Made by a program: the position numbers and the translations under genes
Notes under the pieces: generated by a model
Told to the model about the DNA's origin: nothing
Database searches by the model: none
What the model saw: the letters and a program-made list of their open reading frames with translations, nothing else
Shown here: in pieces, positions 29,204 through 39,046 of the stretch
Numbering within the stretch: the first letter of the stretch is position 1
Layout: every line of letters begins with the position of its first letter
Assembly: GCF_900068895.1 (NCBI RefSeq)
Contig: NZ_CDPK01000011.1
Span: forward strand, 1-51,382
DNA length: 51,382 nt
Reading direction: 5' to 3'
DNA from: Erwinia sp. ErVv1
GTDB taxonomy: Bacteria > Pseudomonadota > Gammaproteobacteria > Enterobacterales > Enterobacteriaceae

Positions 29204-30859
29204 ATGAGTAGCTATAACTTGATTGATAAAACCGATACCCGATTCGAAACGTTAAAAAAGGGGTTTAATTTACGCTGGCCCGAGCAGGGCAGTGGGGCAG
29301 ATTATATTTATGTCTGCAACAACAGTGGAGACGTCCTCTCTGCGGCTAATGCCGCTCTGGCGCGTAATCAGCGGATTACGGTGCGCAGTGGCGGTCACTG
29401 CTATGAAGGCTTTGTCAGCAACAAGCTGGCGGCGGATGGGACGCCCCCCCTGGCGATAATCGATCTCAGCCTGCTGGTGGGGATGGATTTTAGTGAAAAT
29501 GCTGATATCAGCTCACCCTGGGATACCAGCGCAAAGTACAAGTTTCGTGCGGCAAGTGGTAATCAAAACTGGGACGGCACCGTTAATTTATACAAACTGG
29601 CAAACCGCTCTATTCCCGGCGGCTCCTGCTACTCTGTCGGCGCTGGCGGTCATATCAGCGGGGGCGGATATGGGCTGCTCTCCCGCCTGCATGGTCTGAC
29701 GGTCGACTGGCTGTCGGGCGTGGATATACTGGTACCGGCGGCTGATGGAAAATCGCTCCTGGCAAAGCACGTGAGCCTGAAAAGTACCGGAAGCGATCGC
29801 GATCTTTTTATCGCCTGTCGCGGTGCGGGCGGGGGTAACTTCGGAATTATTCTTAACTACTACTTTGCCGAACTGCCTGCTGCACCTGAGCAGGTTTATC
29901 TGCTGTCGCTGGCCTGGCCATGGAGTACTTTTAAAGACAAAGCGCACTTTGGTCAGTTCCTGAATAGCTACTGGCAGTGGTTTAACACCCATGATTCAGA
30001 ATGGAACAGCCAGGATATCACGAAGGCTAACGGTGGACTCTTCTCATTACTGAAGCTCCAGCACCGCTCCACCGGCGACATTCATCTGCTTATTCAGTAC
30101 ACGGGCAATGATGGCCGGGTGGACGGCAGCGGGCAGGAAAAGCCCTTCTCTGACTTCGTGGACACCATGAACAAGGCGGCTGGCGTCGTGCCGGATGTTA
30201 TTGAGATGGGCATGACGTATGGGGTGGTAAACGCTCAGGCTGAAAGCAAAAGAAAGTTCAAAGACGCGGTCAAGGATGCGCGGCTAATCGACTGGCTGTA
30301 TGCCACCCAGACGCTCAATGGCTCAGGGGATAACCAGCGTGGCAAATATAAATCTGACCAGCAGATTGGTAATTTTGGCGCAACCGAGATTACCGCATTG
30401 TGGGAAGGGCTGAACGGCGCAGACGATCCTCTCCTTAATCAGGCGCTGGTGCAGATCGACTCTTACGGCGGCTGTATTAATACCAATGATGAAACCACCA
30501 ACCCGACCTCGGTATATCAGCGCAGCTCGTTGTTAAAGGCGCAGTTCCAGGTGTACTGGACCGATAAAGCGAACGATCAATACTGCATTAACTGGATGCA
30601 GAAGCTTTATTCCGCCTGTTTTGCCGATCAGGGCGGCAAACCTTACGGTAATGATGGCCGCTATCAGGGGTGCTACATCAACTACCCCGACACGGATATG
30701 AAATATACCGCCGCCGACCATGCGAAAGTTGATCCAGAGTGGTTAACACTTTATTACGGGGACAAAGCCGAGAGTCTGGTGAAAACCAAACAGGCAGTGG
30801 ATCCCAAAAATCTCTTCCGCCACGAGATGTCCATTCCCCTGGTGCTGCCTGCCAAATAG
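29204..30859 (+). CDS. FAD-linked oxidase with berberine-bridge-enzyme domain
   Basis: This 551-residue flavoprotein has an FAD-binding PCMH-type domain (about 25-220) and a C-terminal BBE domain (YYGDKAESLVKTKQAVDPKN near the end). RSGGHCYEGF places His65, and GGSCYSVGAGGHISGGGYG places Cys142, at the positions that bind FAD bicovalently in berberine bridge enzyme and glucooligosaccharide oxidase. It therefore probably oxidises a carbohydrate or alcohol with O2. Many BBE-like enzymes are secreted, but no signal peptide follows the start at 29204, which has GGAG seven bases upstream. An in-frame ATG at 29030 would add 58 residues with a hydrophobic patch but has no good ribosome site. It lies between sseB and sseA, which are neighbours in E. 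coli, so it is an insertion. The substrate is unknown. Confidence 0.88.
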   Translation: MSSYNLIDKTDTRFETLKKGFNLRWPEQGSGADYIYVCNNSGDVLSAANAALARNQRITVRSGGHCYEGFVSNKLAADGTPPLAIIDLSLLVGMDFSENADISSPWDTSAKYKFRAASGNQNWDGTVNLYKLANRSIPGGSCYSVGAGGHISGGGYGLLSRLHGLTVDWLSGVDILVPAADGKSLLAKHVSLKSTGSDRDLFIACRGAGGGNFGIILNYYFAELPAAPEQVYLLSLAWPWSTFKDKAHFGQFLNSYWQWFNTHDSEWNSQDITKANGGLFSLLKLQHRSTGDIHLLIQYTGNDGRVDGSGQEKPFSDFVDTMNKAAGVVPDVIEMGMTYGVVNAQAESKRKFKDAVKDARLIDWLYATQTLNGSGDNQRGKYKSDQQIGNFGATEITALWEGLNGADDPLLNQALVQIDSYGGCINTNDETTNPTSVYQRSSLLKAQFQVYWTDKANDQYCINWMQKLYSACFADQGGKPYGNDGRYQGCYINYPDTDMKYTAADHAKVDPEWLTLYYGDKAESLVKTKQAVDPKNLFRHEMSIPLVLPAK

Positions 30860-30907
30860 TGCAGTAAAGTCCAGGCAGGCACGGAAGCGGCCAAACTTTT
30901 CTACAGG

Positions 30908-30941
30908 CGAGTCGCATGCTGATTATGGTATGCGGCTCGCT
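30908..30941 (+). terminator. Hairpin downstream of the FAD oxidase gene
   Basis: GCGAGTCGCAT pairs with ATGCGGCTCGC (one wobble) around a loop of about 12 bases. No T-run follows, so its role as a terminator is uncertain; it could also serve the converging sseA. Confidence 0.4.
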
Positions 30942-31042
30942 GACAATATTCGCTGATGACACCAGTTAAGCTGCCTCTGATAAATGCCATCGGCTATCTG
31001 GCCGGGCAACGATGCCATAGCCCGGCGTGAATGGCCCGATGC

Positions 31043-31888
31043 TTAGCCGAGGGTAACCGGCAAATCATTTCGGCTTCCCCATTCCCCCCAGGAACCATCG
31101 TACAGTCGGACATTTTCCACACCCAGGCTGTTCAGCGCGAGGATCACCACCACGGCGGTCACGCCGGAACCACAGCTGGCCACCACGGGTTGGGTCAGGC
31201 TGACACCCTGCTGCTGGAAAATCGCTTTAAGCGCCGTCGCGGGCTTGAGTTCGCCGTTTTCCACCAGATCGTTCCACGGCACATTCAGGCTGCCAGGAAT
31301 GCGTCCTCGCAGCAAACCGGGACGCGGTTCATCCACTTCACCCCGAAACCGGTTTCCCGCCCGCGCATCGATAATCTGTGCGCTCTGCTCATGGCTTACC
31401 AGTAGCACGTCCGTTAAACGCACCACGGCATCATCGTCAAAGGCGGCCTCGAATTCGGCCTCAGGCAGATGTACTTCGCCGCTTTGCAGTGGCAAACCGG
31501 CTTGCTCCCATTTCTGCAACCCCCCGGCGAGAATCGACACCTGGCCCACGCCAGCCTGTTGCAGCATCCACCAGGCGCGCGGGGCAGAGAACAAATTACC
31601 CTCATCGTAAACCACCAGATGTTTATCACTGCTAATGCCCAGTTCGCGCATGGCGACGGCAAAGCTTTCTGCGCGGGGCATCATATGGGGATAAGGGCTG
31701 AGCGGGTCCGACAGCGCTTCAATATTGAAGAACGGCGCGTCAGGCAGATGTTTCGCCAGATACTCAGCCTGAATATCGCGCAGCTTCTCCTGGCCCGGGG
31801 GCAGCAGACGGGCATCAATGACCTGCACAGCGTCATCGGAGAGGTGTTCTGCCAGCCAGGCGGCGGTAACAAAAAATGAGCGATTCAT
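31043..31888 (-). CDS. sseA: 3-mercaptopyruvate sulfurtransferase SseA
   Basis: SseA is a two-domain rhodanese that transfers sulfane sulfur from 3-mercaptopyruvate to thiophilic acceptors. ATG at 31888 gives 281 residues, the E. coli length. The N-terminal rhodanese domain (about 5-140, with DEGNLFSAPRAWWML) is inactive; the C-terminal domain carries the catalytic cysteine in the loop CGSGVTA. VDEPRPGLLRGRIPGSLNVP is typical. It is convergent with the FAD oxidase gene. The yfhM and pbpC genes that separate sseA from ndk in E. coli are absent. Confidence 0.96.
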   Translation of the reverse strand: MNRSFFVTAAWLAEHLSDDAVQVIDARLLPPGQEKLRDIQAEYLAKHLPDAPFFNIEALSDPLSPYPHMMPRAESFAVAMRELGISSDKHLVVYDEGNLFSAPRAWWMLQQAGVGQVSILAGGLQKWEQAGLPLQSGEVHLPEAEFEAAFDDDAVVRLTDVLLVSHEQSAQIIDARAGNRFRGEVDEPRPGLLRGRIPGSLNVPWNDLVENGELKPATALKAIFQQQGVSLTQPVVASCGSGVTAVVVILALNSLGVENVRLYDGSWGEWGSRNDLPVTLG

Positions 31889-32085
31889 AGCGGCCTCGCT
31901 TAAGGTGATGAGAACAGTGAGTGTCAACGATCCTGGCGGGCATCACAAGATGTAATCCCCCAGGCTTCGCGCTGGCATGCAGAGATCGTACCTGGGACGA
32001 AAGCCGTTGAGAAATTGTGGGAATCAGGATCGCATTTTTTTAATAATATGTTGAATCTCCGATAGGCAACGCGAACGATGCCCCC

Positions 32086-32091
32086 TATAAT
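32086..32091 (+). promoter_or_regulatory. Candidate -10 element for ndk
   Basis: TATAAT lies 66 bases before the ndk start. The -35 position is poor. The rest of the 268-bp sseA-ndk gap shows no gene. Confidence 0.45.
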
Positions 32092-32156
32092 CGGCGCCAT
32101 TTTCCAGACCGGGGAACCTTTTCGCCGGCTACACTCGACATCAAACAGGGGTCCAT

Positions 32157-32588
32157 ATGACTATTGAACGTACTTTTTCCATCGTAAAGCCGAACGCGGT
32201 GGCAAAAAACGTGATTGGTGCCATCTTTAACCGTTTTGAAAGCGCTGGCTTCAAAATCGTTGGCAGCAAAATGCTGCACCTGAGCAAAGAGCAGGCTGAA
32301 GGCTTCTACGCTGAGCACCAGGGCAAACCTTTCTTCGACGGCCTGGTTGAATTCATGACCTCTGGCCCGGTAGTGGTTTCCGTGCTGGAAGGCGAAAATG
32401 CCGTACAGCGTCACCGCGATCTGATGGGCGCTACCAACCCGGCTAACGCGCTGGCAGGTACGCTGCGTGCAGATTACGCCGACAGCTTCACTGAGAACGC
32501 CACCCACGGTTCAGACTCTGCTGAATCTGCCGCGCGCGAAATCGCTTATTTCTTCGGCGAAAACGAAGTGTGCCCGCGTACCCGCTAA
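32157..32588 (+). CDS. ndk: Nucleoside diphosphate kinase
   Basis: Ndk balances NTP and dNTP pools by phosphotransfer through a phosphohistidine. It has 143 residues, the E. coli length. The active-site histidine sits in [12 protein letters not shown], followed by [10 protein letters not shown]. The N-terminus [20 protein letters not shown] is characteristic. Confidence 0.98.
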   Translation: MTIERTFSIVKPNAVAKNVIGAIFNRFESAGFKIVGSKMLHLSKEQAEGFYAEHQGKPFFDGLVEFMTSGPVVVSVLEGENAVQRHRDLMGATNPANALAGTLRADYADSFTENATHGSDSAESAAREIAYFFGENEVCPRTR

Positions 32589-32641
32589 TCATTAGCGCAG
32601 ACTGAGGGCAGGGCGTTTACAATTTATTTTGGCTGCGTCCT

Positions 32642-32708
32642 TTGACCTTAAGTCGCTCGCGAGTACAATAATGCGCCCCTGGTGAGACTATGCTCATCAG
32701 GGGCGTTT
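32642..32708 (+). other. Promoter-like element immediately followed by a terminator hairpin
   Basis: TTGACC (32642-32647), a 16-bp spacer and TACAAT (32664-32669) form a good promoter. Its predicted start falls inside GCCCCTGGTGAG...CTCATCAGGGGC, a hairpin at about 32674-32703 followed by GTTTCATTT. The hairpin may simply terminate ndk, but the arrangement would also yield a very short RNA or attenuate transcription towards rlmN. Confidence 0.45.
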
Positions 32709-32853
32709 CATTTATATCCATCGTTCTGTCGGGCTTGCCATCTGACGCATACGCTGTGAAGCGTCAGGCGCGTTGCTATGTCGCGGCCCCGTCCCGAATG
32801 GGTATATACTTTTATCCCCTCTGCCATAACGTGTAATAACGAGGCCTGGAATT

Positions 32854-34023
32854 ATGTCTGAACATATTGTGAGTCCGTCGTCCGACGTCCCCGTCATCGC
32901 CGCCGCCAAAAAAGAAAAAATTAACCTGCTCGATCTTAATCGCCAGCAAATGCGCGAATTCTTCGCCAGCCTGGGTGAGAAACCCTTTCGCGCCGATCAG
33001 GTGATGAAGTGGATGTATCACTACTGCTGTGATGATTTCGACGAGATGACCGACATCAACAAGGTTTTTCGCGGCAAGCTGAAAGAGGTAGCTGAGATCC
33101 GTGCCCCGGAAGTGGCAGAAGAGCAGCGCTCATCGGATGGCACCATCAAGTGGGCGATTACCGTGGGGGGACAGCAGGTCGAAACCGTCTACATCCCCGA
33201 AAAGGATCGCGCCACGCTCTGCGTCTCTTCACAGGTTGGCTGCGCGCTGGAGTGTAAATTCTGCTCGACGGCTCAGCAGGGCTTTAACCGCAACCTCCGC
33301 GTATCTGAAATTATCGGTCAGGTCTGGCGCGCGGCCAAAATTATCGGCGCCTCGAAAGTGACCGGCCAGCGTCCTATTACCAATGTGGTAATGATGGGGA
33401 TGGGCGAACCGCTGCTGAACCTGAATAACGTTGTACCGGCCATGGAAATTATGCTGGATGATTTCGGCTTCGGTTTGTCAAAACGTCGCGTCACGCTCTC
33501 AACCTCCGGCGTGGTTCCTGCGCTGGACAAGCTGGGTGATATGATCGACGTGGCGCTGGCAATTTCGCTACACGCCCCGAATGACACAATTCGTGACGAA
33601 ATTGTGCCGATCAACAAAAAGTACAATATCGAGACTTTCTTAGGGGCGGTTAGCCGCTATATCGCGAAATCAAATGCTAATCAGGGCCGCGTGACGATTG
33701 AATATGTCATGCTCGATCAGGTCAATGACAGTACCGATAACGCGCATGAGCTGGCCGCACTGCTCAAGAATACGCCGTGCAAAATCAACCTTATTCCCTG
33801 GAACCCCTTCCCGGGGGCGCCCTATGGCCGCAGCTCCAACAGCCGGATCGATCGCTTCTCTAAGGTACTGATGGAATATGGGTTTACCACGATCGTGCGT
33901 AAAACCCGCGGAGATGATATCGACGCCGCCTGTGGTCAGCTTGCTGGCGAGGTGATTGACCGCACGAAGCGAACGCTGCGTAAAAAAATGGCGGGAGAGG
34001 CCATTTCTGTGAAAGCGCTCTGA
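32854..34023 (+). CDS. rlmN: Dual-specificity 23S rRNA/tRNA methyltransferase RlmN
   Basis: RlmN is a radical-SAM enzyme that adds the C2 methyl of A2503 in 23S rRNA and of A37 in some tRNAs. It has 389 residues. The [4Fe-4S] motif CX3CX2C is in [16 protein letters not shown], and the methyl-carrying cysteine is in [10 protein letters not shown] near the C-terminus. An N-terminal accessory domain (about 20-100) precedes the radical-SAM barrel. As a [4Fe-4S] enzyme it depends on cluster assembly, which is relevant to the reduced isc locus in this window. Confidence 0.97.
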   Translation: MSEHIVSPSSDVPVIAAAKKEKINLLDLNRQQMREFFASLGEKPFRADQVMKWMYHYCCDDFDEMTDINKVFRGKLKEVAEIRAPEVAEEQRSSDGTIKWAITVGGQQVETVYIPEKDRATLCVSSQVGCALECKFCSTAQQGFNRNLRVSEIIGQVWRAAKIIGASKVTGQRPITNVVMMGMGEPLLNLNNVVPAMEIMLDDFGFGLSKRRVTLSTSGVVPALDKLGDMIDVALAISLHAPNDTIRDEIVPINKKYNIETFLGAVSRYIAKSNANQGRVTIEYVMLDQVNDSTDNAHELAALLKNTPCKINLIPWNPFPGAPYGRSSNSRIDRFSKVLMEYGFTTIVRKTRGDDIDAACGQLAGEVIDRTKRTLRKKMAGEAISVKAL

Positions 34024-34106
34024 AACCTGAGGCTTCATCGACGGGGCTGCTGTTGGACCTGAGGGGATTGGCGTAGGATAGTGCGCTTAACCTCAGGGAG
34101 GCCGGG

Positions 34107-34838
34107 ATGGGTAAAGGATTACTGGTATGGCTGATTGCCATACTTATGGCGGGGTGCAGCCCCGCCATGCCGCGCAGCGAACGGGTGCAAACCCGACTAC
34201 AGTTAGGGCTTGAATATCTGACTCAGGGTGACCTGATCGCTGCACAGCGCAACCTCCGCCAGGCGGCGGCGCTGGCCCCGCAGGACTATCGTACCCAGCT
34301 GGCGCTGGCTCGCTACCAGCAGCGGGGGGGGGATGATGAAGCCGCTACGGACTTTTATCGTTCGGCACTTGCTCTGGCTCCAGAAAACCGTGATGTAATC
34401 AATAATTACGGTGCGTTTCTCTGTCGTTTAGGGCAGTATGATGCGGCTCAACGTCAGTTCCGCAGGGCCGCAGAATTAACGTCAAACGGCGGACGTGCGG
34501 ATGCGTTAGAGAATGCCGGTTACTGCTATCTCATTGCGGGAGAGCAGAATAAGGCTGTCGTCGCGCTCACCCGTGCGACAATGCATCATCCGGATAAAGG
34601 CCTGGCGTTGCTGGCAGAAGCCGAAAGGCGATTTGGAAAGAGGGAGCTGGTTTCATCCCGGCTCCTGTTAGATGTTTATCAACGCAACTTTACTGCTTCG
34701 GCGGAAAGTCTGTGGTTAGAGATTCGCTTCGCCGCGCTGGCGCAGCATCCGGAGGGCGTCAGGCTTGCCGGGGAGCAGCTGGCGCGAAATTTTCCACAAT
34801 CGATACAGCACCTGCATTTTTTAGCTAATGAATACTGA
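34107..34838 (+). CDS. PilW/PilF-like TPR lipoprotein
   Basis: This 243-residue lipoprotein has signal peptide [17 protein letters not shown], with lipobox LMAGC (Cys17). It is followed by tetratricopeptide repeats at about 30-165 (for example [20 protein letters not shown] and [20 protein letters not shown]). Length, lipidation and TPR layout match PilF/PilW pilotins, which help type IV pilus secretins reach the outer membrane. The gene overlaps rodZ by 11 bp. No other pilus gene is visible, so function in pilus biogenesis is inference. Confidence 0.82.
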   Translation: MGKGLLVWLIAILMAGCSPAMPRSERVQTRLQLGLEYLTQGDLIAAQRNLRQAAALAPQDYRTQLALARYQQRGGDDEAATDFYRSALALAPENRDVINNYGAFLCRLGQYDAAQRQFRRAAELTSNGGRADALENAGYCYLIAGEQNKAVVALTRATMHHPDKGLALLAEAERRFGKRELVSSRLLLDVYQRNFTASAESLWLEIRFAALAQHPEGVRLAGEQLARNFPQSIQHLHFLANEY

Positions 34839-35817
34839 AGCCAATCAAGACAAAACAGCAGTAAATTCAACAGGCGAGCGCCTCCGCGGGGCCCGTGAAG
34901 AGATGGGACTCACTCAGCAGAACGTTGCTGAGCGCCTCTGCCTGAAACTTTCCACCGTCCGGGAGATAGAAGAGGACAAATCGCCGGCCAATCTGGCGTC
35001 GACCTTCCTGCGGGGTTACATCCGTTCTTACGCACGTCTGGTGCATGTACCTGAGGAAGAACTGCTGCCGATGATGGCCAAACAGGCCCCCGTCCGCGCG
35101 GCGAAAGTGGAACCGATGCAAAGTTTCTCTTTAGGGAAGCGGCGTAAAAAACGCGACGGCTGGCTGATGACCTTCACCTGGCTGGTGTTGTTTGTGGTGG
35201 TCGGTTTAACGGGTGCCTGGTGGTGGCAAAACCATAAGGCCGCGCAGGACGATCTGGTGTCAATGGCCGATCAGAACGCGTCTTCTGGCAGCGAAAACGG
35301 TCAGTCCATTCCTCTGACCGATAACAGCGCCGACGGCTCGCAGACGGCAGCCAGTGCACCGGTACAGAATGAACCCGCCCAGAACGCTGAACCTGCGCCT
35401 CAGGCGGCGCCCGCCGCCGCGCCTGCTGCCACTGCCCCGGCGGACAGTGCACCTGTGACGCAGCAGCCCGCTGCCGCTTCACCCGCACAGCAGGCCGATA
35501 ATAACGCAGCGGTGAGCGCCAGCGGGCAGATGCCCGTTGCCGCTGCCAGCGTAGACGCTTCCGCTGCTGACCGTAATGCGCTGGTACTGAACTTTCTTAA
35601 GGACTGCTGGCTGGAAGTGACCGATGCCTCGGGAAAAAAACTGTTCAGCGGCATGCAGCGCAGCGGTGGTAAACTCAGCCTCAATGGCACTGCTCCCTAT
35701 CGCCTGAAAATTGGCGCACCGAGCGCAGTCCAGATTCACTATCAGGGCCAGCCGGTCGATTTGAGTCGTTTCATCCGTACCAACCAGGTTGCTCGCCTGT
35801 CGGTGGGTGCGCAATAA
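34828..35817 (+). CDS. rodZ: Cytoskeletal protein RodZ
   Basis: RodZ links MreB to the elongation machinery that sets rod shape. It has 329 residues (E. coli 337). An N-terminal helix-turn-helix domain (about 15-85, [20 protein letters not shown]) is followed by a basic stretch (KRRKKRDG) and one transmembrane helix at about 112-132. Next comes a periplasmic Ala/Pro/Gln-rich linker (about 150-245), then the C-terminal DUF4115 domain ([20 protein letters not shown]). It overlaps the pilW-like gene and is followed by ispG after 38 bp. Confidence 0.95.
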   Translation: MNTEANQDKTAVNSTGERLRGAREEMGLTQQNVAERLCLKLSTVREIEEDKSPANLASTFLRGYIRSYARLVHVPEEELLPMMAKQAPVRAAKVEPMQSFSLGKRRKKRDGWLMTFTWLVLFVVVGLTGAWWWQNHKAAQDDLVSMADQNASSGSENGQSIPLTDNSADGSQTAASAPVQNEPAQNAEPAPQAAPAAAPAATAPADSAPVTQQPAAASPAQQADNNAAVSASGQMPVAAASVDASAADRNALVLNFLKDCWLEVTDASGKKLFSGMQRSGGKLSLNGTAPYRLKIGAPSAVQIHYQGQPVDLSRFIRTNQVARLSVGAQ

Positions 35818-35855
35818 CGCATCCTTCCGGTCGCGAGTGATTGTGGAGAAAAAAC

Positions 35856-36977
35856 ATGCATAACGAAGCACCCATCATCCGTCGCAAATCTACGCGCATT
35901 TACGTCGGCAAGGTGCCAGTGGGCGACGGTGCACCTATTGCCGTACAGTCCATGACGAATACCCGTACCACCGACGTGGCGGCAACGGTCGGCCAAATTA
36001 AAGCGCTTGAGCGTGTTGGCGTCGATATCGTACGCGTTTCCGTACCGACCATGGAGGCCGCAGAGGCTTTCCGTTTGATCAAGCAGCAGGTTAACGTCCC
36101 GCTGGTTGCCGATATCCATTTTGATTACCGTATTGCCCTTAAGGTTGCCGAGTACGGCGTTGACTGCCTGCGCATCAATCCGGGCAACATTGGTAACGAA
36201 GAGCGTATCCGCCAGGTGGTTGACTGCGCCCGCTACTACAACATTCCGATTCGCATTGGCGTCAACGCCGGGTCGCTGGAAAAGGACCTGCAGGAAAAGT
36301 ATGGCGAACCTACGCCTCAGGCGCTGCTTGAGTCGGCCATGCGCCATGTCGATCATCTCGATCGCCTCAATTTCGATCAGTTTAAAGTCAGCGTTAAAGC
36401 TTCAGATGTGTTCCTCGCCGTAGAATCCTATCGTCTGCTGGCTAAGCAGATCGATCAGCCTCTGCACCTGGGTATCACGGAAGCGGGCGGCGCGCGGGCA
36501 GGATCGGTGAAATCAGCGATCGGTCTTGGCCTGCTTCTCTCCGAGGGAATTGGTGACACGCTGCGTATTTCCCTGGCGGCCGACCCGGTGGAAGAGGTGA
36601 AGGTTGGGTTCGATATCCTGAAATCCCTGCGTATTCGCGCCAGGGGCATCAACTTTATTGCCTGCCCGACCTGTTCGCGTCAGGAGTTCGACGTGATTGG
36701 CACGGTTAACGCGCTCGAGCAGCGGCTGGAAGACATCATTACGCCGATGGACGTGTCAATCATCGGCTGCGTGGTTAACGGCCCCGGTGAGGCGCTGGTC
36801 TCCACCCTTGGGGTGACCGGCAGCAATAAAAAAAGCGGCTTTTATGAGGATGGCGTACGTCTTCGTGAGCGCCTGGACAATGACGATATGATCGATCAGC
36901 TGGAAGCACGTATCCGTGCAAAAGCAGCGATGATGGATGCGTCCCGTCGAATTGACGTCCAGCAGGTTGAAAAATAA
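35856..36977 (+). CDS. ispG: 4-hydroxy-3-methylbut-2-enyl diphosphate synthase IspG
   Basis: IspG is the [4Fe-4S] enzyme that converts MEcPP to HMBPP in the MEP isoprenoid pathway. ATG at 35856 has TGGAG seven bases upstream and gives 373 residues (E. coli 372). The cluster ligands are in [13 protein letters not shown] and [11 protein letters not shown]. The barrel motif [11 protein letters not shown] is intact. It is essential in E. coli, so this organism must supply it with clusters by some route other than an IscU encoded at this isc locus. Confidence 0.97.
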   Translation: MHNEAPIIRRKSTRIYVGKVPVGDGAPIAVQSMTNTRTTDVAATVGQIKALERVGVDIVRVSVPTMEAAEAFRLIKQQVNVPLVADIHFDYRIALKVAEYGVDCLRINPGNIGNEERIRQVVDCARYYNIPIRIGVNAGSLEKDLQEKYGEPTPQALLESAMRHVDHLDRLNFDQFKVSVKASDVFLAVESYRLLAKQIDQPLHLGITEAGGARAGSVKSAIGLGLLLSEGIGDTLRISLAADPVEEVKVGFDILKSLRIRARGINFIACPTCSRQEFDVIGTVNALEQRLEDIITPMDVSIIGCVVNGPGEALVSTLGVTGSNKKSGFYEDGVRLRERLDNDDMIDQLEARIRAKAAMMDASRRIDVQQVEK

Positions 36978-37022
36978 TCTGACGGCTGGCGGGTGAGTTA
37001 CGACTTACCGGCCGGAACTGAA

Positions 37023-37045
37023 CCTGGCGATTAAATTTCGCCAGG
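37023..37045 (+). other. Hairpin between ispG and hisS
   Basis: CCTGGCGA (37023-37030) pairs perfectly with TCGCCAGG (37038-37045). A weaker GGCGGGTGAGT/ACTTACCGGCC hairpin lies just before it. No T-run follows, so this is more likely a message-stability element or part of the hisS leader than a terminator. Confidence 0.5.
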
Positions 37046-37074
37046 GACTCCAGCTAAAGGGTGAGAGAAAAGTA

Positions 37075-38349
37075 GTGGCAAAAAATATCCAGGCTATTCG
37101 CGGCATGAATGATTACCTGCCTGCGGATACCGTTGTATGGCAGCGTATTGAACAGATCCTCAAGCAGGGGCTGTCCAGCTATGGCTACAGCGAAATCCGC
37201 CTGCCGATTGTAGAGCAGACCCCGTTATTCAAACGCGCTATCGGTGAAGTCACCGACGTGGTTGAAAAAGAGATGTACACCTTCGATGACCGCAATGGTG
37301 AAAGCCTGACGCTGCGTCCGGAAGGCACGGCGGGCTGCGTGCGCGCCGGCATCGAACACGGTCTGCTGTACAATCAGGAACAGCGTCTGTGGTATATCGG
37401 TCCGATGTTCCGCTACGAGCGTCCACAGAAGGGGCGCTACCGTCAATTTTATCAGATTGGTGCCGAAGTCTTTGGCCTGCAGGGCCCGGATATTGATGCC
37501 GAACTGATTATGATGACGGCGCGCTGGTGGAAAGCGTTAGGCATTGCCGATCACGTTCGTCTGGAGCTGAACTCCATTGGTTCCCTTGAGGCTCGCGCAA
37601 ACTATCGCGAGGCGCTGGTGGCCTTCCTCGAGCAGCATAAAGAGGTGCTCGACGAAGACTGCAAGCGTCGCATGTACAGTAACCCGCTCCGCGTGCTGGA
37701 CAGCAAAAATCCCGACGTGCAGACGCTGCTTAACGACGCGCCAGAACTGGGTGACTATCTGGATGCCGAATCCCGTGAGCACTTTGAAGGGATGCGTAAG
37801 CTGCTGGATGCGGCGGGTATCGCCTATACCGTTAATCAGCGGCTGGTGCGCGGACTTGATTACTATAATCGCACCGTTTTTGAATGGGTCACCAGTAGCC
37901 TTGGCGCGCAGGGGACCGTATGTGCGGGTGGGCGCTATGATGGCCTGGTGGATCAGCTCGGCGGACGCGCAACGCCAGCCGTAGGCTTTGCGATGGGACT
38001 GGAGCGTCTGGTACTTTTAGTCCAGGCGGTTAATCCTGAATTTGAACCGACGCGCATTGTCGATGTCTATGTTATCGCTTCGGGCCAGGGCGTGCAGTCT
38101 GCCGCGATGCAGCTGGCCGAGCAGCTGCGTGATGCCGACCCGTCACTTAAGCTGATGACCAACTTCGGCGGCGGCAACTTCAAGAAGCAGTTTGCCCGTG
38201 CCGATAAGTGGGGCGCGCGCGTCGCGCTGGTGCTGGGTGAAGACGAAGTCGCTAACGGTCAGGTCGTTATTAAAGATTTGCGCAACGGCGAGCAGCAAAC
38301 GCTGGCGCAGCGTGATGCTGCAGCAACGCTCGCGGTAATGTTGAAATAA
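37075..38349 (+). CDS. hisS: Histidyl-tRNA synthetase
   Basis: HisRS charges tRNA-His. It is a class II synthetase of 424 residues, as in E. coli. Motif 2 is [16 protein letters not shown]; the histidine-specific motifs [15 protein letters not shown] and AGGRYDGL are present; and motif 3 is in [12 protein letters not shown]. The C-terminal anticodon-binding domain spans about 330-424. GTG at 37075 gives [16 protein letters not shown]. It starts the hisS-yfgM-bamB run. Confidence 0.98.
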   Translation: MAKNIQAIRGMNDYLPADTVVWQRIEQILKQGLSSYGYSEIRLPIVEQTPLFKRAIGEVTDVVEKEMYTFDDRNGESLTLRPEGTAGCVRAGIEHGLLYNQEQRLWYIGPMFRYERPQKGRYRQFYQIGAEVFGLQGPDIDAELIMMTARWWKALGIADHVRLELNSIGSLEARANYREALVAFLEQHKEVLDEDCKRRMYSNPLRVLDSKNPDVQTLLNDAPELGDYLDAESREHFEGMRKLLDAAGIAYTVNQRLVRGLDYYNRTVFEWVTSSLGAQGTVCAGGRYDGLVDQLGGRATPAVGFAMGLERLVLLVQAVNPEFEPTRIVDVYVIASGQGVQSAAMQLAEQLRDADPSLKLMTNFGGGNFKKQFARADKWGARVALVLGEDEVANGQVVIKDLRNGEQQTLAQRDAAATLAVMLK

Positions 38350-38380
38350 GCAGAATCGCGATTAAAAGGAGAAGGTTTGC

Positions 38381-39001
38381 GTGGAAGTATATAGCAACGA
38401 AAATGAACAGATCGACGCGGTAAAACAGTTCTTTGCCCAGAACGGCAAGGCGCTGGTTATCGGAGTGATTATTGGCATCGGTGCGCTGGCAGGCTGGCGC
38501 TACTGGAGCAGCCATGAAGATGGCGGCAGCCGTCAGGCCTCGGCGTCTTATCAGCAGGTTTCGACCGCGCTGGATGCCAGCAAGCCTGCAACGCTGGATG
38601 CGGCGGCCAAATTTGCCAGCGAAAACAGCAATACCTATGGTGCGCTGGCTTCGCTGGATCTGGCTAAGCGCTATGTGGATGCGAATCAGCTGGATAAAGC
38701 CGCCGAGCAGCTCCAGGTCGGGCTGAAAGATACCAACGATGCCAACCTTCAGGCGGTGATGAATATGCGTCTGGCGCGTATTCAGCTGCAGCAGAAGAAG
38801 CCGGATGAGGTGTTAAAAACCCTCGACAGCGTGAAGGGTGATGGCTGGACAGCGATTGTCGCCGACGTACGCGGAGAAGCTCTGCTGAGTAAAGGTGATA
38901 CCCACGGCGCGCGCGATGCCTGGAGTAAAGGCATTGCCTCTGATGCGTCACCGGCGCTGAAAGAGATGCTGCAAATGAAGATGAATAATCTGCCGGGCTA
39001 A
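38381..39001 (+). CDS. yfgM: Inner-membrane ancillary SecYEG translocon subunit YfgM
   Basis: YfgM is a single-pass membrane protein. In E. coli it associates with SecYEG and the chaperone PpiD and affects the Rcs response. It has 206 residues. A short cytoplasmic N-terminus is followed by a transmembrane helix at about 24-42 and a periplasmic TPR-like helical domain. The GTG start at 38381 follows GGAGAAGG. It sits between hisS and bamB as in E. coli. Confidence 0.94.
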   Translation: MEVYSNENEQIDAVKQFFAQNGKALVIGVIIGIGALAGWRYWSSHEDGGSRQASASYQQVSTALDASKPATLDAAAKFASENSNTYGALASLDLAKRYVDANQLDKAAEQLQVGLKDTNDANLQAVMNMRLARIQLQQKKPDEVLKTLDSVKGDGWTAIVADVRGEALLSKGDTHGARDAWSKGIASDASPALKEMLQMKMNNLPG

Positions 39002-39046
39002 CGTCCGGTGGTTTAAATTGCCTCAAACAGGCTCAAGAGGGATTTC

